Source: Ceriagrion tenellum
Taxonomy: Eukaryota > Arthropoda > Insecta > Odonata > Coenagrionidae
Assembly (NCBI GenBank): GCA_963169105.1
Contig: OY720632.1
Location: 191,644,448 to 191,708,447 of the forward strand
Reading direction: 5' to 3'
Length of the DNA: 64,000 bases
Each line of letters begins with the position of its first letter. Positions within the stretch are counted from its first letter, which is position 1. Made by a program: the position numbers and the translations under genes. Below the pieces are notes generated by a model, which saw nothing but the letters and a program-made list of their open reading frames with translations, made no database searches and was not told the origin of the DNA. Below, piece after piece: positions 44,101 through 46,954 of this stretch.

Positions 44101-46375
44101 TATTACGCCAGAGGAAGGCACAATATCCATTATGACAATATAAGAACCAAAGCAGTAAAGATAGGGCCCAAGGAAATGGGTTTTAGGCTATAAGTATAAT
44201 AATTTCCCTAAAAGCATTAAAGATATTAAGGGAAATATTGACTTTAAAAACAAATTAAAAAGATACCTCCTAAATAACATATTCTATTCCATAGATGAAT
44301 ATTTAAATGTTACTTCCACTCGCTGACTCCATTTCTATTTACTTTTGTATACAATTTGTTTTTTTTCTTAAATTGATGTGTCTTATTATATGTATTCCAA
44401 AAAATCATGGTCCTTGGACAATAAATATATTATTATTATTTTTTTTGTTACTTCTGTAACTTTCCCCTCCGAGTCCCCGGCAAAAATCCGGTTTCGTTGC
44501 CGTCATAATGGCCGAGAACTCCAGAGGGGAGGTGCAGGGTTTGTAGCCACTTACGAACTCATCGGATCAGTGGCTACGCTACGTTTGGGTCGTGCACACG
44601 AAGCAGACGGAGTGACCCCAAGAGAACGGCCTTCTGCATGCGGGCTGCAAGTGATTCCGCCTGTGCCACGCAAGCAGGAATACACTTGATGCTCTGTATC
44701 AGCGAGCCCTTGATTCCACCGAGCACACCTATTACTAGGACAACTAGTTTCACAGAGTGTCCCGGGAACATTTGCCGAAGTTCAAACAGCAGGTCTTGAT
44801 ATTTCGTCTGTATAATAATAATAACTATTATTATTATCATTATTATGGGAGTGGACAAGGGTAGTCCCTGTGAGGTTCATGGTAACTCAAAGCGACATTA
44901 TGGTATTTCCCAGGGAGTGCCCTGAAAGACATCTAATTCCTGTCAGAAAGTCCTTGGGACTTTCTGTCTTGGGACTTCTTCGGTATGTCCTAGTGCTGTG
45001 CAGGGAATGAAGAGGAAAGTAGGGATACTTTAGAGAATGTCAAAAGGAGCATTTGCATACATGTGAATAACTGATTTGGGGAATTAAATCACCATGCATT
45101 ACATGGAATGCATACAAGTAATTAAAATGTACAATGTTATAGTTGCTCGCACACTTCCATTTGCACAAACACTTTCCCTATATGCATACATCAGTTCATC
45201 AGTCAGTTTATTAGTGCCTTGCATTGAAGGTTAACGGAATTCGGAAACAGCATTATAGTTTGTAGGGAGTGACAATGAAGTTTGGGATAGTGTGAAGGAG
45301 GCGCCTATGTACTGCAAGTATCACATTGTTGAGAATTATAGCAAAAATATACTGTACCACTTATATGAAATCAAACCCAGCAACGTCCTCAGTGGCCAAC
45401 CGGGATTTTCTGGGAGGTTACTTGGATCAGCAAAGCATAAGAATGCCCTTTGAGAAGTATCGGCAAATGCGGCATCAAAGGACTCCAAAGGCAGTATGGA
45501 AATATTATCTTCTTTGTCCACAATGGCAGTGAAGAACCCTCGAAATGCTGGATCGGCAATTCCGCCGTATGCTTCGCCCAGGCTTTTAACCTACAGACCA
45601 AGACAAGGAAAGGGCTTAATCCAACACGATACATCTCAAATGCCGTCATCCCATTCGTCACACATCAATGTCCATGACATACTAGCCTGAGAGGGCGACA
45701 GAATCTTGTCTATTTTTATTGCTGGCTTCACCACAAAGACTTCAGATAATCTCGGAGCAACAAATGCAAACCAGTAATAAAACTGATATTTTTTCAAATC
45801 CTAAAACAGAAAACTTATTACTATTGCAAGGAGATATAATGTCTTATCAGACAATCATTAGATGTTATTAAACGCACCGCATATGATAGCAAAATAAATT
45901 TCGATAATAATGATGGATTTTTGAAAGCATTTCCATTTAAAATCGCCTGCCAAAGTTCCATCCCATAGCTCTTAATCAGAGATATTTTATCACACTCCTT
46001 GAAGGACTCCAATGTATTCATATTAATTAATATACCATTTGATGGCAAAGAATTAGGCTCAACTGTAAATTCACTGGAATAATTTGGAGGATTGTCACAA
46101 TTATGGAATCAATAACACCAATCTCATGTAATTTACAACGCCTATGATCTATTGAACAACAGAAAATACCTGTTAAATGAGCTGTAATCAACAAATAGAG
46201 ACATATTGAATCCCGGGGGATCGGACGCAGAGTAGTAGCCCCAAATATTTCTCGGGGTCTCACTTAACCGATCAACATCAAGCTTTAGATGGGACAGATT
46301 ATGCCAAAACCCAGGAGCTACTGCCGATGAAAATGGGGCATAGCGCAAAATACTTCCACCCCCTATTGATTCCAT
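5048..46375 (-). CDS. ATG7: ATG7, autophagy E1-like activating enzyme (12 of about 13 coding exons)
   Basis: ATG7 activates the ubiquitin-like proteins ATG8 and ATG12 in the cytosol: it adenylates their C-terminal Gly, holds them as a thioester, and passes them to ATG3 or ATG10. Twelve exons read on the minus strand join in phase to 686 codons; human ATG7 has 703. The N-terminal domain (about residues 1-300) is encoded by exons 1-5. The E1-like adenylation domain starts with LLLGAGTLG (353-361) in exon 6 and [14 protein letters not shown] in exon 7. Zinc-ligand cysteine pairs are CYFC (536/539, exon 9) and CVAC (640/643, exon 11). The catalytic Cys is residue 558 in DQQCTVTRPG (human Cys572). 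All introns are GT-AG except intron 3, which appears to be GC-AG. The gene spans more than 41 kb because its introns are packed with transposons. The last exon was not found. Identity is certain from conserved order and motifs; exact splice points are inferred. Confidence 0.96.
5168..6585. other. ATG7 intron 11, left part: nothing recognised
   Basis: AT-rich sequence with no coding similarity that I recognise. Around 5430-5480 a short unit close to GGCCATTATAGCGAG appears two or three times in decayed form, which may be the end of an unknown repeat. Confidence 0.5.
6586..6730. repeat. Foldback made of two inverted Penelope-type tails
   Basis: Imperfect palindrome. The left arm (GTGACTTCCAC ... 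CACTAGTGACCGGTTTC) is the reverse complement of the right arm (GAAACTGGTCGCTAGTG ... GTGGAAGTCAC), with an inner perfect hairpin ACTGTCATGCCA/TGGCATGACAGT. The right arm carries CCTGATGATG ... GCCGAAAC (6663-6688) and a tail TAAATAAATTGTGGAAGT, nearly the same as the PLE ends at 22.4 kb and 29.0 kb. It is probably a non-autonomous derivative of a PLE terminus. Confidence 0.75.
6727..7799. other. ATG7 intron 11, right part: nothing recognised
   Basis: AT-rich intronic sequence. Short open frames on both strands lack any family signature. Confidence 0.5.
7800..7980 (-). CDS. ATG7: ATG7 coding exon 11 (Gly-rich linker and zinc-site Cys pair)
   Basis: Residues 587-646. The first half is a Gly/Ala-rich linker (GGTAADVAASCSVGG, then MGWGGDGCGPLG), not conserved in the family and locally GC-rich. 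The second half, AVPHSIRGFLSHFQQVLP then FDQCVACSPR, is conserved; the two Cys of CVAC are zinc ligands in ATG7. Exon 10 ends in phase 2 (AG) and this exon begins with G, rebuilding one Arg codon. The acceptor follows a pyrimidine tract (TTTCTCTCTCTCTATTTC) and the donor is CGA|GTGAGT. The start of the exon is less certain than its end because the linker is variable. Confidence 0.9.
8066..8380 (+). mobile_element. piggyBac-type MITE, copy 1 (TTAA target site)
   Basis: A 315-bp element flanked by TTAA on both sides (8062-8065, 8381-8384). Its terminal inverted repeats are CCCTCTTAGTGC at the left and GCACTAAGAGGG at the right. TTAA duplication plus CCC...GGG ends are the mark of piggyBac-type non-autonomous elements. 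Near the left end there are short palindromes GCCGATATATATCG and GGCCGATACATCGGC. A second copy in the opposite orientation lies at 48674-48987. The 81-codon minus-strand open frame inside is the MITE body, not a gene. Confidence 0.85.
8385..9439. other. ATG7 intron 10, part: nothing recognised
   Basis: No recognisable coding, RNA or repeat structure; AT-rich. Confidence 0.5.
9440..10150 (+). pseudogene. RTE-like LINE fragment (endonuclease-RT linker)
   Basis: Plus-strand reading across several frames gives CEEINENMKKGNNKTAY, then FGERKMKST, then EEIGNRWEQYIEELYHG, then VKDLQK and NGEIIKALGSKAKDNL. This is the stretch between the endonuclease and reverse transcriptase of RTE-like retrotransposons. 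The fragment ends within about 15-20 bp of the donor side of ATG7 exon 10 (exon edge at 10162), in the antisense direction to the host gene. Stops and frameshifts show it is dead. Confidence 0.68.
10162..10277 (-). CDS. ATG7: ATG7 coding exon 10 (catalytic cysteine)
   Basis: Residues 548-585. Reads STRDRTLDQQCTVTRPGVS then ALAVELTMSILQSPA. The Cys in DQQCTVTRPG is the thioester-forming residue (human Cys572). The acceptor is CCCCATGTAG before TCG and the donor is AAG|GTAAGG, leaving two bases (AG) of an Arg codon completed by exon 11. No in-frame conserved open frame was long enough to show this exon on its own; it was found by looking for the motif. Confidence 0.95.
10278..11040. other. ATG7 intron 9, part, with a decayed PLE-type tail
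   Basis: Mostly unrecognised. At 10773-10793 there is CCTGAAGAAGTGAGTTGAAAT, followed about 30 bp later by ACAATGTGGAAAC, which resembles the terminal motif and tail of the PLE copies elsewhere in the window. Confidence 0.4.
11042..12430 (-). pseudogene. Penelope-like element, C-terminal half (RT and GIY-YIG), antisense
   Basis: A 412-codon minus-strand open frame (12421 to 11183) with no internal stop. It begins VKNSSHFIEIIKRATV and has LLVTFDVVSLF (catalytic Asp block A), then MDSPQSPVIADLYMEEFE, then LFVRYIDDTFVIW (Tyr-Ile-Asp-Asp), then LPFLDVLVSKK. The GIY-YIG end is GVYEITCSCGKSYIRQTSRS then LEEHLRA. PLE reverse transcriptases make cDNA at a nick cut by this endonuclease. In EGAAMDSPQSP an Asp replaces the usual Gly, and IRQT replaces IGQT, so activity is doubtful. 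The end of the element, CCTGACGAAGCC...GGCGAAAC (11042-11073), carries the window's recurrent terminal motif. The N-terminal half is missing here; a related half lies next to it on the other strand. Confidence 0.9.
12431..13228 (+). pseudogene. Penelope-like element, N-terminal half, head-to-head with the neighbour
   Basis: Plus-strand PLE N-terminal region in two frames. The first (12501-12857) reads VLAKELNFAVAPRNVPKEE and then EKQAIGDLRRNNDLL. A frameshift near 12835 leads into ADKGNATVILSKDVYQRK, then PKPPRIYGLPKIHKDGIPLR and IVSAIDSPTHKLARYLA. It ends with VKNSSHFVEIIKKATV at 13228, the same segment with which the minus-strand half at 12421 begins. Two diverged copies of this segment therefore point away from one another across the junction. 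It is the missing half of the same family, but the sequence divergence suggests two separate insertions or an old inversion. Confidence 0.85.
13229..14229. repeat. ATG7 intron 9: inverted repeat with PLE-like terminal motif; rest unrecognised
   Basis: A hairpin is formed by about 13925-13975 (TCTCGGGCTTCGCACTGGG and ATGTTTTCATAATC) and 14050-14097 (GATTATGAAAACAT and the complement of the rest). On the minus strand between the arms lies CCTTGAAAATG, a six-base-pair stem GAAAAC/GTTTTC, then TGAAAC (14015 to 13982), again the terminal motif of PLE copies. The remainder, 13229-13920, shows nothing recognisable. Confidence 0.6.
14230..15345 (+). pseudogene. Jockey/CR1-like LINE fragment (reverse transcriptase)
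   Basis: Reads KMSSGLDEIPGVIIGSCSKE, then FRPISLQSQFTKIFEYIF, a stop, then LLYPSQFGFCRGKSTEKAL and TAFDLSKAFDLVDHDILLQE (RT block A). Then VTSGVPQGSVLGPLFF with a frame change. The YADD block is lost; the sequence jumps to a C-terminal region DYSRVSYGIIQSFPRLLEIF and ends near DTRRKRDIHVDRS...ILAYNKLP, the same 3' coding pattern as the LINEs at 36.7, 44.1 and 53.9 kb. Stops, frameshifts and an internal deletion make it inactive. Confidence 0.82.
15568..15753 (-). CDS. ATG7: ATG7 coding exon 9 (first zinc-site Cys pair)
   Basis: Residues 486-547, phase 0 at both ends. It begins LAINAALGFDTFLVMRHGM and ends QLGCYFCNDIVAPGN, against LVINAALGFDTFVVMRHGL...KLGCYFCNDVVAPGD in human ATG7. CYFC supplies two zinc ligands. 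The middle (PAYLTIPDDENGKEPVMDFS) is variable in the family. Acceptor CTTTCAG, donor AAT|GTAAGC. Confidence 0.96.
15754..16070. other. ATG7 intron 8, near exon 9: nothing recognised
   Basis: No feature recognised. The minus-strand open frame covering exon 9 runs on into this intron but loses family similarity at the acceptor. Confidence 0.5.
16075..16325 (+). pseudogene. RNase H domain fragment of a LINE
   Basis: Reads RPIYIRTNSQVALKPLTSP, then LQECQEALNTICKCGKVEL, then RIPGPVGITVNEKA. This follows the RNase H pattern of retrotransposons (xDSQAALKAL...V-x-GH-GI-GNEKAD). The first catalytic Asp is replaced (TNSQ for TDSQ) and GH by GP, so it is inactive. It likely comes from a different element than the RT fragment that follows, because RNase H lies before, not after, the RT piece. 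Confidence 0.68.
16370..18000 (+). pseudogene. CR1/L2-like RT fragment split by a TTAA element
   Basis: Left part 16370-16591 reads SGITQVIIIGTLLFINHKND, then VSSKLRLIADDAFI (the Ala-Asp-Asp catalytic block), then SWCQELGLDHN. The frame picks up again after 17560 with YLRITF, then CYLALVQPYLKYATSTWDPG, the C-terminal block of CR1/L2-like RTs. The LINE was thus in place before the insertion at 16592-17556. Many stops. Confidence 0.68.
16592..17556. mobile_element. piggyBac-like non-autonomous element (965 bp) in a LINE
   Basis: Ends CCCTTTCAACGC (left) and GCACGGAAAGGG (right, reverse complement CCCTTTCCGTGC), flanked by ATAA and TTAA. The left copy of the target site has one mismatch from TTAA. 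Both sides continue the same LINE reading frame region, which supports the boundaries. No transposase is visible inside. A motif around GTGAATTCATGTCAT occurs near both ends (16749 and 17527). Confidence 0.62.
18001..18257. other. ATG7 intron 8: nothing recognised
   Basis: Short unassigned spacer before the hAT-type element. Confidence 0.5.
18480..21003 (+). mobile_element. Jockey-like LINE, 5'-truncated, nearly intact RT
   Basis: The end of an apurinic-type endonuclease is readable from 18485 (GTRNAATLDFLLSTVAPE, then NIFASDHESLDAVFRV, the Ser-Asp-His motif). A TAA at 18844 in the same frame is followed by a 631-codon open frame (18859-20754). It shows HRAPGPDGLSPILIRNC, then FLPGRSCLTNLAVFQHH, then DAIFLDFSKAFDSLDH (block A), SGVPQGSVLGPYLFNLFI, KALLYADDCKIF (catalytic YADD) and SSVKDLGVLMDQKLNY. 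Near 20690 a frameshift separates it from the true C-terminus (LINSLPTNIDPFLLSS). The 3' end is a (TAAA)n tail at about 20970-21003. It is the best preserved RT in the window but lacks ORF1 and most of the endonuclease, so it is not autonomous. Confidence 0.9.
20966..21003 (+). repeat. (TAAA)n 3' tail of the LINE
   Basis: Tandem TAAA units with one or two interruptions, directly after the LINE 3' untranslated region. Simple-repeat tails of this kind mark the target-primed end of Jockey/CR1-like elements. Confidence 0.85.
21302..21490 (-). CDS. ATG7: ATG7 coding exon 8
   Basis: Residues 423-485, phase 0 at both ends. Begins VSKGVKLSIPMPGHSVGVS and ends DVVFLVTDTRESRWLPTLLS, against NMSIPMPGHPV...DVVFLLMDTRESRWLP in human ATG7. 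The Asp of TDTRESRWLP is in the conserved adenylation-domain core. Acceptor CTGTAG, donor AAG|GTGAGA. Confidence 0.96.
21491..22240. other. ATG7 intron 7, part: nothing recognised
   Basis: AT-rich, no coding or repeat signature that I recognise. Confidence 0.5.
22241..22431. repeat. Long near-perfect foldback with PLE-type ends
   Basis: About 190 bp that is its own reverse complement with few mismatches, arms of roughly 90 bp around the centre CCCAATT. Arms include AGAATAGACCACTGGTAAC, ATTTATTTATATACCGACCC and TGTGTCATTATCAAGG. The right arm reads CCTTGATAATG, a six-pair stem GACACA/TGTGTC, CGAAAC, then GTCGGTATATAAATAAAT and TTGTGTGGAAGTTACC, close to the terminal sequence of the PLE copies. 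Confidence 0.9.
22432..22972. other. ATG7 intron 7, part: nothing recognised
   Basis: AT-rich. A short direct repeat TTTATTACTTCTATTGAAGTTT occurs twice near 22718 and 22763, each containing an inverted repeat CTTCTATTGAAG. Confidence 0.5.
23218..24525. mobile_element. Harbinger-like non-autonomous element (TTA target duplication)
   Basis: 1308 bp with terminal inverted repeats AGCTACGACCACACAGGG and, reversed from the right end, AGCTACGTCCACACAGGA; about 26 of the first 30 bases match. A TTA stands on both sides (23215-23217 and 24526-24528). The related repeat at 31083-31720 provides an empty site in which the flanks run on (GTAGACACCT followed by TAGTGTTGC). The 3-bp duplication suggests the PIF/Harbinger group; no transposase is visible. 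Confidence 0.78.
23559..24133. repeat. Inner element with many CAAGCTTGATT motifs
   Basis: About 575 bp in the middle of the TTA-flanked element. Ends look like weak inverted repeats (CCCCGCTAGCA left; CCCCGATGGCA from the right, reversed) next to AGAG on both sides. Variants of AAGCTTGATT occur roughly a dozen times in both orientations, including the perfect palindrome AATCAAGCTTGATT near 24100. Confidence 0.5.
25021..25559. other. ATG7 intron 7, part: nothing recognised
   Basis: AT-rich spacer between the dispersed repeat and the decayed gene below. Confidence 0.5.
25560..26470 (-). pseudogene. Decayed copy of a repeated, uncharacterised arthropod gene family
   Basis: Read on the minus strand from about 26465: HPFIGSSEVIEALLCNGNTF, then SYGVNRKETYENLKPLLTL, a Leu-Gly-rich block, then RELMDDDNFVELISNVEKN, FCKNFLGDHKAEKYRDIIQE, GCNMPLRLHIYLE, and after a stop NVGAISNEHGPKF and ILSDYYWTLRRDIPQANFHR. 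I know this order of blocks (gynNRKETYENLK ... NFLGNHKAENYRE ... GCNMSLKIHFLHSH ... GAVSDEHGERFHQD ... YCWTL.RD.P) from many uncharacterised predicted genes in arthropod genomes. Function is unknown, and its high copy number suggests it travels with or as a mobile element. At least three frameshifts or stops make this copy a relic. Confidence 0.7.
26500..29047 (+). mobile_element. Penelope-like element, nearly full length, frameshifted
   Basis: The most complete PLE here. A 454-codon frame (26502-27866) holds the N-terminal region (LLEKGLKYIPVTP, then ADRGNTVVVMNKEDY), the fingers block FFCLPKIHKVNIPVRPVVSS, ILVSFDVNNLFTNVP (block A), MEGLAMGSPLSPLLADLFMD (block B) and FRYVDDVFTIW (catalytic YVDD). 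A frameshift at the T8 run near 27834-27841 moves the reading to 27784-28140 (NGKLNFLDVTVSKS). After further frame changes the GIY-YIG endonuclease follows: NSGIYLI near 28380, CNECSAAYIGQTGHTFRQR at 28405, HFAKHLWEENHTSD. The last 200 codons become Pro/Thr-rich. The 3' end has CCTGAAGATG, a 5-bp stem GTTGC/GCGAC, GAAAC (28981-29008) and TAAAATAAATTGGTGGAA. Dead by frameshift, but every domain is present. Confidence 0.92.
29048..29516. other. ATG7 intron 7, next to exon 7: nothing recognised
   Basis: No recognisable feature; short open frames on both strands only. Confidence 0.5.
29517..29675 (-). CDS. ATG7: ATG7 coding exon 7
   Basis: Residues 370-422, phase 0 at both ends. Reads [20 protein letters not shown], then VRQMLFTFEDCKDGGRLKAE and ALRKIFPGV, against [31 protein letters not shown] in human ATG7. 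The VDxG...SNPVRQ block binds ATP-Mg in E1 enzymes (Asp 380 and Arg 391). Acceptor CTTGCAAG, donor GTG|GTGCGT. The exon lies in a frame with no long open reading frame, so it is easy to miss. Confidence 0.96.
29676..30704. other. ATG7 intron 6: one unexplained open frame
   Basis: The intron holds a 142-codon plus-strand open frame at 30066-30494 starting at GTG. Its product is basic and Cys/His-containing but shows no family motif, and it could be chance. Nothing else recognised. Confidence 0.4.
30705..30849 (-). CDS. ATG7: ATG7 coding exon 6 (nucleotide-binding loop)
   Basis: Residues 322-369. Reads LAETSVDLNLKLMKWRLMPE, then GTRMLLLGAGTLGCCIARSL. GAGTLG is the Gly-rich nucleotide-binding loop of E1 enzymes. 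Exon 5 leaves AG and this exon starts with G, rebuilding Arg 321 of the conserved MDP-x-RLAE. Acceptor ATTCTTTAG, donor TTG|GTGAGT. Confidence 0.96.
31083..31720 (+). repeat. Unknown dispersed repeat, copy 2 (uninterrupted)
   Basis: Starts AACTCGATAATACGAAG and contains GCAGACGTAGACACCTG, GTACACAATTCTCTTTTGG and ACTCACTGCCATGCAC in the same order as copy 1 (22973-25020). A third, partial copy is at 37020-37290. No open frame or terminal inverted repeat recognised. Confidence 0.75.
31860..32040 (+). repeat. PLE-type 3' tail remnant
   Basis: Holds CCTGAAGAAGCC...GTGAAAT (31939-31963) followed by CTATGAAATATAATTC, which fits the terminal motif and tail of the PLE copies. No coding part remains next to it. 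Confidence 0.5.
32240..35270 (+). mobile_element. RTE-like LINE with endonuclease and RT, inactivated
   Basis: Starts with a decayed endonuclease N-terminus (FGMWNIQMLNKPGAQT, then IQETKW) near 32310. Continues LLNVHAPKEEQEEG and IKIIMGDMNAKLGKEEQFMG (catalytic Asp-Met-Asn block), then VTWMLPDGNTTNQIDHILID. After a linker the RT begins with WKRYFQTLLG at 33590; DWRKSIICPVHKKGDILKCD, EYQAGFRSGRSTIDQI, VYNVFIDFKQAYDSLHRGKL (block A), ISKGLKQGDGLAPTLFHIAL (block B) and LVAYADDINVMS (catalytic YADD). The C-terminus is RFIYLGMELNADG, then LQRLQWAGHAARMDDKRIPK and KRPVGRPRKRWEDEV. About five in-frame stops or frameshifts. All domains present in order, so this was once a complete copy. Confidence 0.88.
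35320..36165 (+). pseudogene. Penelope-like element fragment (GIY-YIG to 3' end)
   Basis: Begins near VYKVKCDSCNMFHIGQTGRS (one frame slip), then AKHLRKTSHSCKFQPEILNF, EQFEIIQS. The following Pro/Ser-rich, pyrimidine-rich tract (35630-36050) is the usual low-complexity end of this PLE type. It ends CCTGATGATG, stem GGCTC/GAGCT, GAAAT (36092-36118) and AATATCTTGTGGAA. RT missing. It follows directly on the 3' end of the RTE-like LINE. Confidence 0.82.
36645..36995 (+). pseudogene. Jockey/CR1-like LINE, extreme 3' end
   Basis: Reads DLHQTYTRTRSTAYGPKCMG, then LLVFNRLPPDIK, matching NLHQTYVRTRHAALGPKNMG at 53.87 kb. The 3' untranslated end CATGTCCTATATTTGTAT...GGACAAATAAA with a TTA-rich tail matches the ends at 54.1 and 44.4 kb. 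Strongly 5'-truncated. Confidence 0.78.
37020..37290 (+). repeat. Unknown dispersed repeat, copy 3 (partial)
   Basis: Contains GCGTAAACAATTCTCTTATGG and CTTACTCACTGCCATTC, as in copies 1 and 2. It directly follows the LINE tail. Confidence 0.65.
37430..38440 (-). pseudogene. Penelope-like element fragment, antisense
   Basis: Minus strand from about 38430: FLNSLHPHIIFSIETESEGS, then LNFLDLRISIS, AIYRKPTYTDHIIPSDSCHP, then MSHKMAMFNHLIHRALIIPF. After stops the endonuclease part reads VKCDSCEAV, VGQTGRNFRTHVSEHIK, SAKHLMEESHHTDF and FDAYEQWEIMKR. The catalytic RT core is missing (5' truncation). Closest in pattern to the fragment at 35.3 kb. Confidence 0.82.
38441..39065. other. ATG7 intron 5, part: nothing recognised
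   Basis: No feature recognised. Confidence 0.5.
39068..39848 (+). mobile_element. mariner-like element relic
   Basis: Flanked by TA on both sides (39066-39067, 39849-39850). Ends GGGATAGCC then AGTAATGCCCCACA at the left and, reversed, GGGTTGCCC then AGTAATGGCCCACA at the right. Near the right end the plus strand reads VKTWLHNQNEYRF, a stop, EGTHAVVNHYRKSIELEGDY, which follows the C-terminus of mariner transposases (KSWLRNQ...RYEKCI-L-GDY-EK). At 781 bp it has lost about 500 bp of the usual 1.3 kb, including the catalytic region. Confidence 0.78.
39849..40142. other. ATG7 intron 5, next to exon 5: nothing recognised
   Basis: No feature recognised in this short spacer. Confidence 0.5.
40143..40355 (-). 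CDS. ATG7: ATG7 coding exon 5
   Basis: Residues 251-320. Reads HHLAGSTLEVIGIRRKFNAG, then CIGGSILFTLRIPED, then VGWERNARGNFGPRMADLGA and TMDPH. Human ATG7 has [24 protein letters not shown] here. Exon 4 leaves TG and this exon begins with G, making Trp 250. It leaves AG for the Arg shared with exon 6. Acceptor TTTTTTCCAG, donor CAG|GTGTGT. Confidence 0.95.
40356..41450. other. ATG7 intron 4, part: nothing recognised
   Basis: No coding or repeat signature recognised. Confidence 0.5.
41452..42190. repeat. Long inverted repeat around a SINE-like module
   Basis: The left arm 41452-41645 (TTTATATGAACAAACACTCC, then TGGCTAACACAG, then AGCCCAAGTAGGAAA) is matched in reverse complement by 41985-42190. 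Between the arms, at 41730-41780, lies a tRNA-like head in the reverse direction (complement of GGCTCGGTAGTCTGAGC), followed at 41790-41960 by a SINE body in the forward direction, close to the body at 42290-42420. Confidence 0.7.
42208..42420 (+). repeat. tRNA-derived SINE
   Basis: The head carries a polymerase III A box TAGCTCGGTGGTTGGAGC and, 36 bp on, a B box GGTTCGATTCC. The body reads TTTTTCCAACTAGGAATTGG then CTTTCTTTCTCCTCC. The tRNA part has lost acceptor-stem pairing, so it is a SINE, not a tRNA gene. Internal promoters of this type are read by polymerase III. Confidence 0.75.
42421..43465. other. ATG7 intron 4, part: nothing recognised
   Basis: The open frame 42792-43043 has no family features. 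CCTTGATGAAGTCAC near 42753 recalls the PLE terminal motif but lacks the rest. Confidence 0.45.
43466..44430 (+). pseudogene. Jockey/CR1-like LINE, 3' half
   Basis: Starts at the catalytic block VPYADDTNVM, then WCRDNYLDLNVNKSKMVHFS. A 189-codon frame (43624-44193) follows with FFGIFLSVNVSWDKHV, LRETTSKTVLFNLHYGEMYS and KLQKKAVRIITGKSHN, then RPIFQELNLLHLPCIYI and RTKAVKIGPKEMGF. The 3' end TCCTTGGACAATAAATAT plus a TTA-rich tail matches sister copies at 36.9 and 54.1 kb. 5'-truncated. Confidence 0.85.
44500..44870 (-). pseudogene. LINE C-terminal fragment, antisense (R4/Dong-like pattern)
   Basis: Minus strand reads KYQDLLFELRQMFPGHSV, then KLVVLVIGVLGGIKGSLIQS, then MQKAVLLGSLRLLRV. This follows the last block of a LINE group whose RTs end in VVPVVIGALG...L-K-ALLGTARILRK. 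The rest of the element is missing. The segment is GC-richer than its surroundings. An ATTATT-rich stretch is at its plus-strand right edge. Confidence 0.55.
44871..45357. other. ATG7 intron 4, next to exon 4
   Basis: No gene. A perfect 10-bp hairpin CAGAAAGTCC-TTG-GGACTTTCTG lies at about 44951-44973. Confidence 0.5.
45358..45590 (-). CDS. ATG7: ATG7 coding exon 4
   Basis: Residues 173-249 plus two bases. Reads VKSLGEAYGGIADPAFRGFF, then AIVDKEDNISILPLESF, then FADPSNLPENPGWPLRTLLG and LISYK. Human ATG7 has [26 protein letters not shown]. Acceptor GGTCTGTAG, donor TG|GTACAG. Confidence 0.95.
45687..45800 (-). CDS. ATG7: ATG7 coding exon 3 (predicted GC donor)
   Basis: Residues 135-172. Reads DLKKYQFYYWFAFVAPRLSE, then KIDKILSPSQ; human has DLKKYHFYYWFCYPA...RFSLKQIEAL. 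Acceptor TGTTTTAG. To join exon 4 in frame the exon must end CAG|GCTAGT, which makes intron 3 (45591-45686) a GC-AG intron. The nearby GT (TA|GTATGT, four bases on) would put a stop codon at the junction. Confidence 0.92.
45878..46073 (-). CDS. ATG7: ATG7 coding exon 2
   Basis: Residues 70-134. Reads EFTVEPNSLPSNGILINMNT, then LESFKECDKISLIKSYGMEL, then LLSKFILLSYA. Human has GTLYNTNTLESFKTADKK...LLNKFLLLTFADLKKY. Acceptor TTATTCCAG before T, giving Ser 69 with exon 1; an alternative acceptor TTTACAG ten bases on would break the frame. Donor GCG|GTGCGT. Intron 2 is only 77 bp. Confidence 0.95.
46170..46375 (-). CDS. ATG7: ATG7 coding exon 1 with start codon
   Basis: Residues 1-68 plus two bases. 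Starts MESIGGGSILRYAPFSSAVA, then PGFWHNLSHLKLDVDRLSET; human starts with a short variable head and [28 protein letters not shown]. The ATG at 46375 sits in the context GTTGTAATGG and is the first in the frame that agrees with family length. Donor AACAG|GTATTT. Confidence 0.94.
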
Positions 46376-46954
46376 TACAACGTTTATGTAGGGCAGGTTT
46401 CCATGAATTTCAAAATAAATACTATCTCTTCTAAACGAATTACTAGAGGGCTACTCATGAACTTATCTGAATGATAAAATGGAACATCGGCTAATTCAGA
46501 CAGCACGTGGCACCATGAATCAAATTACGAATATCAGGATCCATAATCGTCATCGGCAAGCACAATTACAAGACAAGACCTTAAATTATGTAGCCTAAAT
46601 AGCAGTCCACAAAGTGGGTCTGAATTTTTCTTCTAAACGCTCATTAATGACCAACTGTCTCAATCAATCTAACGCTATCATAGACTCCGATGTTCCAATG
46701 GAACATAGTCTTGGTACATTTAATGTTAACTGAATGTTATTAATTGAGGTGTTGTGTATATATCTTTCTGATGTATGGTCTAACGTCATATCGTGCGCCC
46801 AGCGCCAGTTAACATACGCTGCTTCTTTGTCATCGGAAATAAACAACTTCTACACAACGCGGTCTAACGAGGAATTTCGGTGGCGGTGCGTGGAAAACGT
46901 GGTTTAGGTTGTTAAGAAAAACAGTGAAAGGTAATTTCTCTTTGAAGTGTTAAA
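46376..46954. promoter_or_regulatory. Head-to-head spacer: likely shared ATG7/RUVBL1 promoter and both 5' UTRs
   Basis: 579 bp between the ATG of ATG7 (minus) and the ATG of RUVBL1 (plus), with no transposon recognised in it, in contrast to the rest of the window. A locally GC-richer patch with several CpG lies at 46855-46905 (CACAACGCGGTCTAACGAGG, GGTGGCGGTGCGTGG), next to the RUVBL1 start. No clear TATA box was seen for either gene. Transcription starts cannot be placed from sequence. Confidence 0.7.

Noticed and set aside
45676..45690. Standard GT donor for ATG7 exon 3 at TA|GTATGT
   Set aside because: Joining there to exon 4 gives a stop codon at the junction and shifts the frame; the GC donor four bases upstream keeps the family alignment.
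46055..46065. Alternative acceptor TTTACAG for ATG7 exon 2
   Set aside because: It would put a stop at the junction with exon 1, while TTATTCCAG upstream keeps frame and length.
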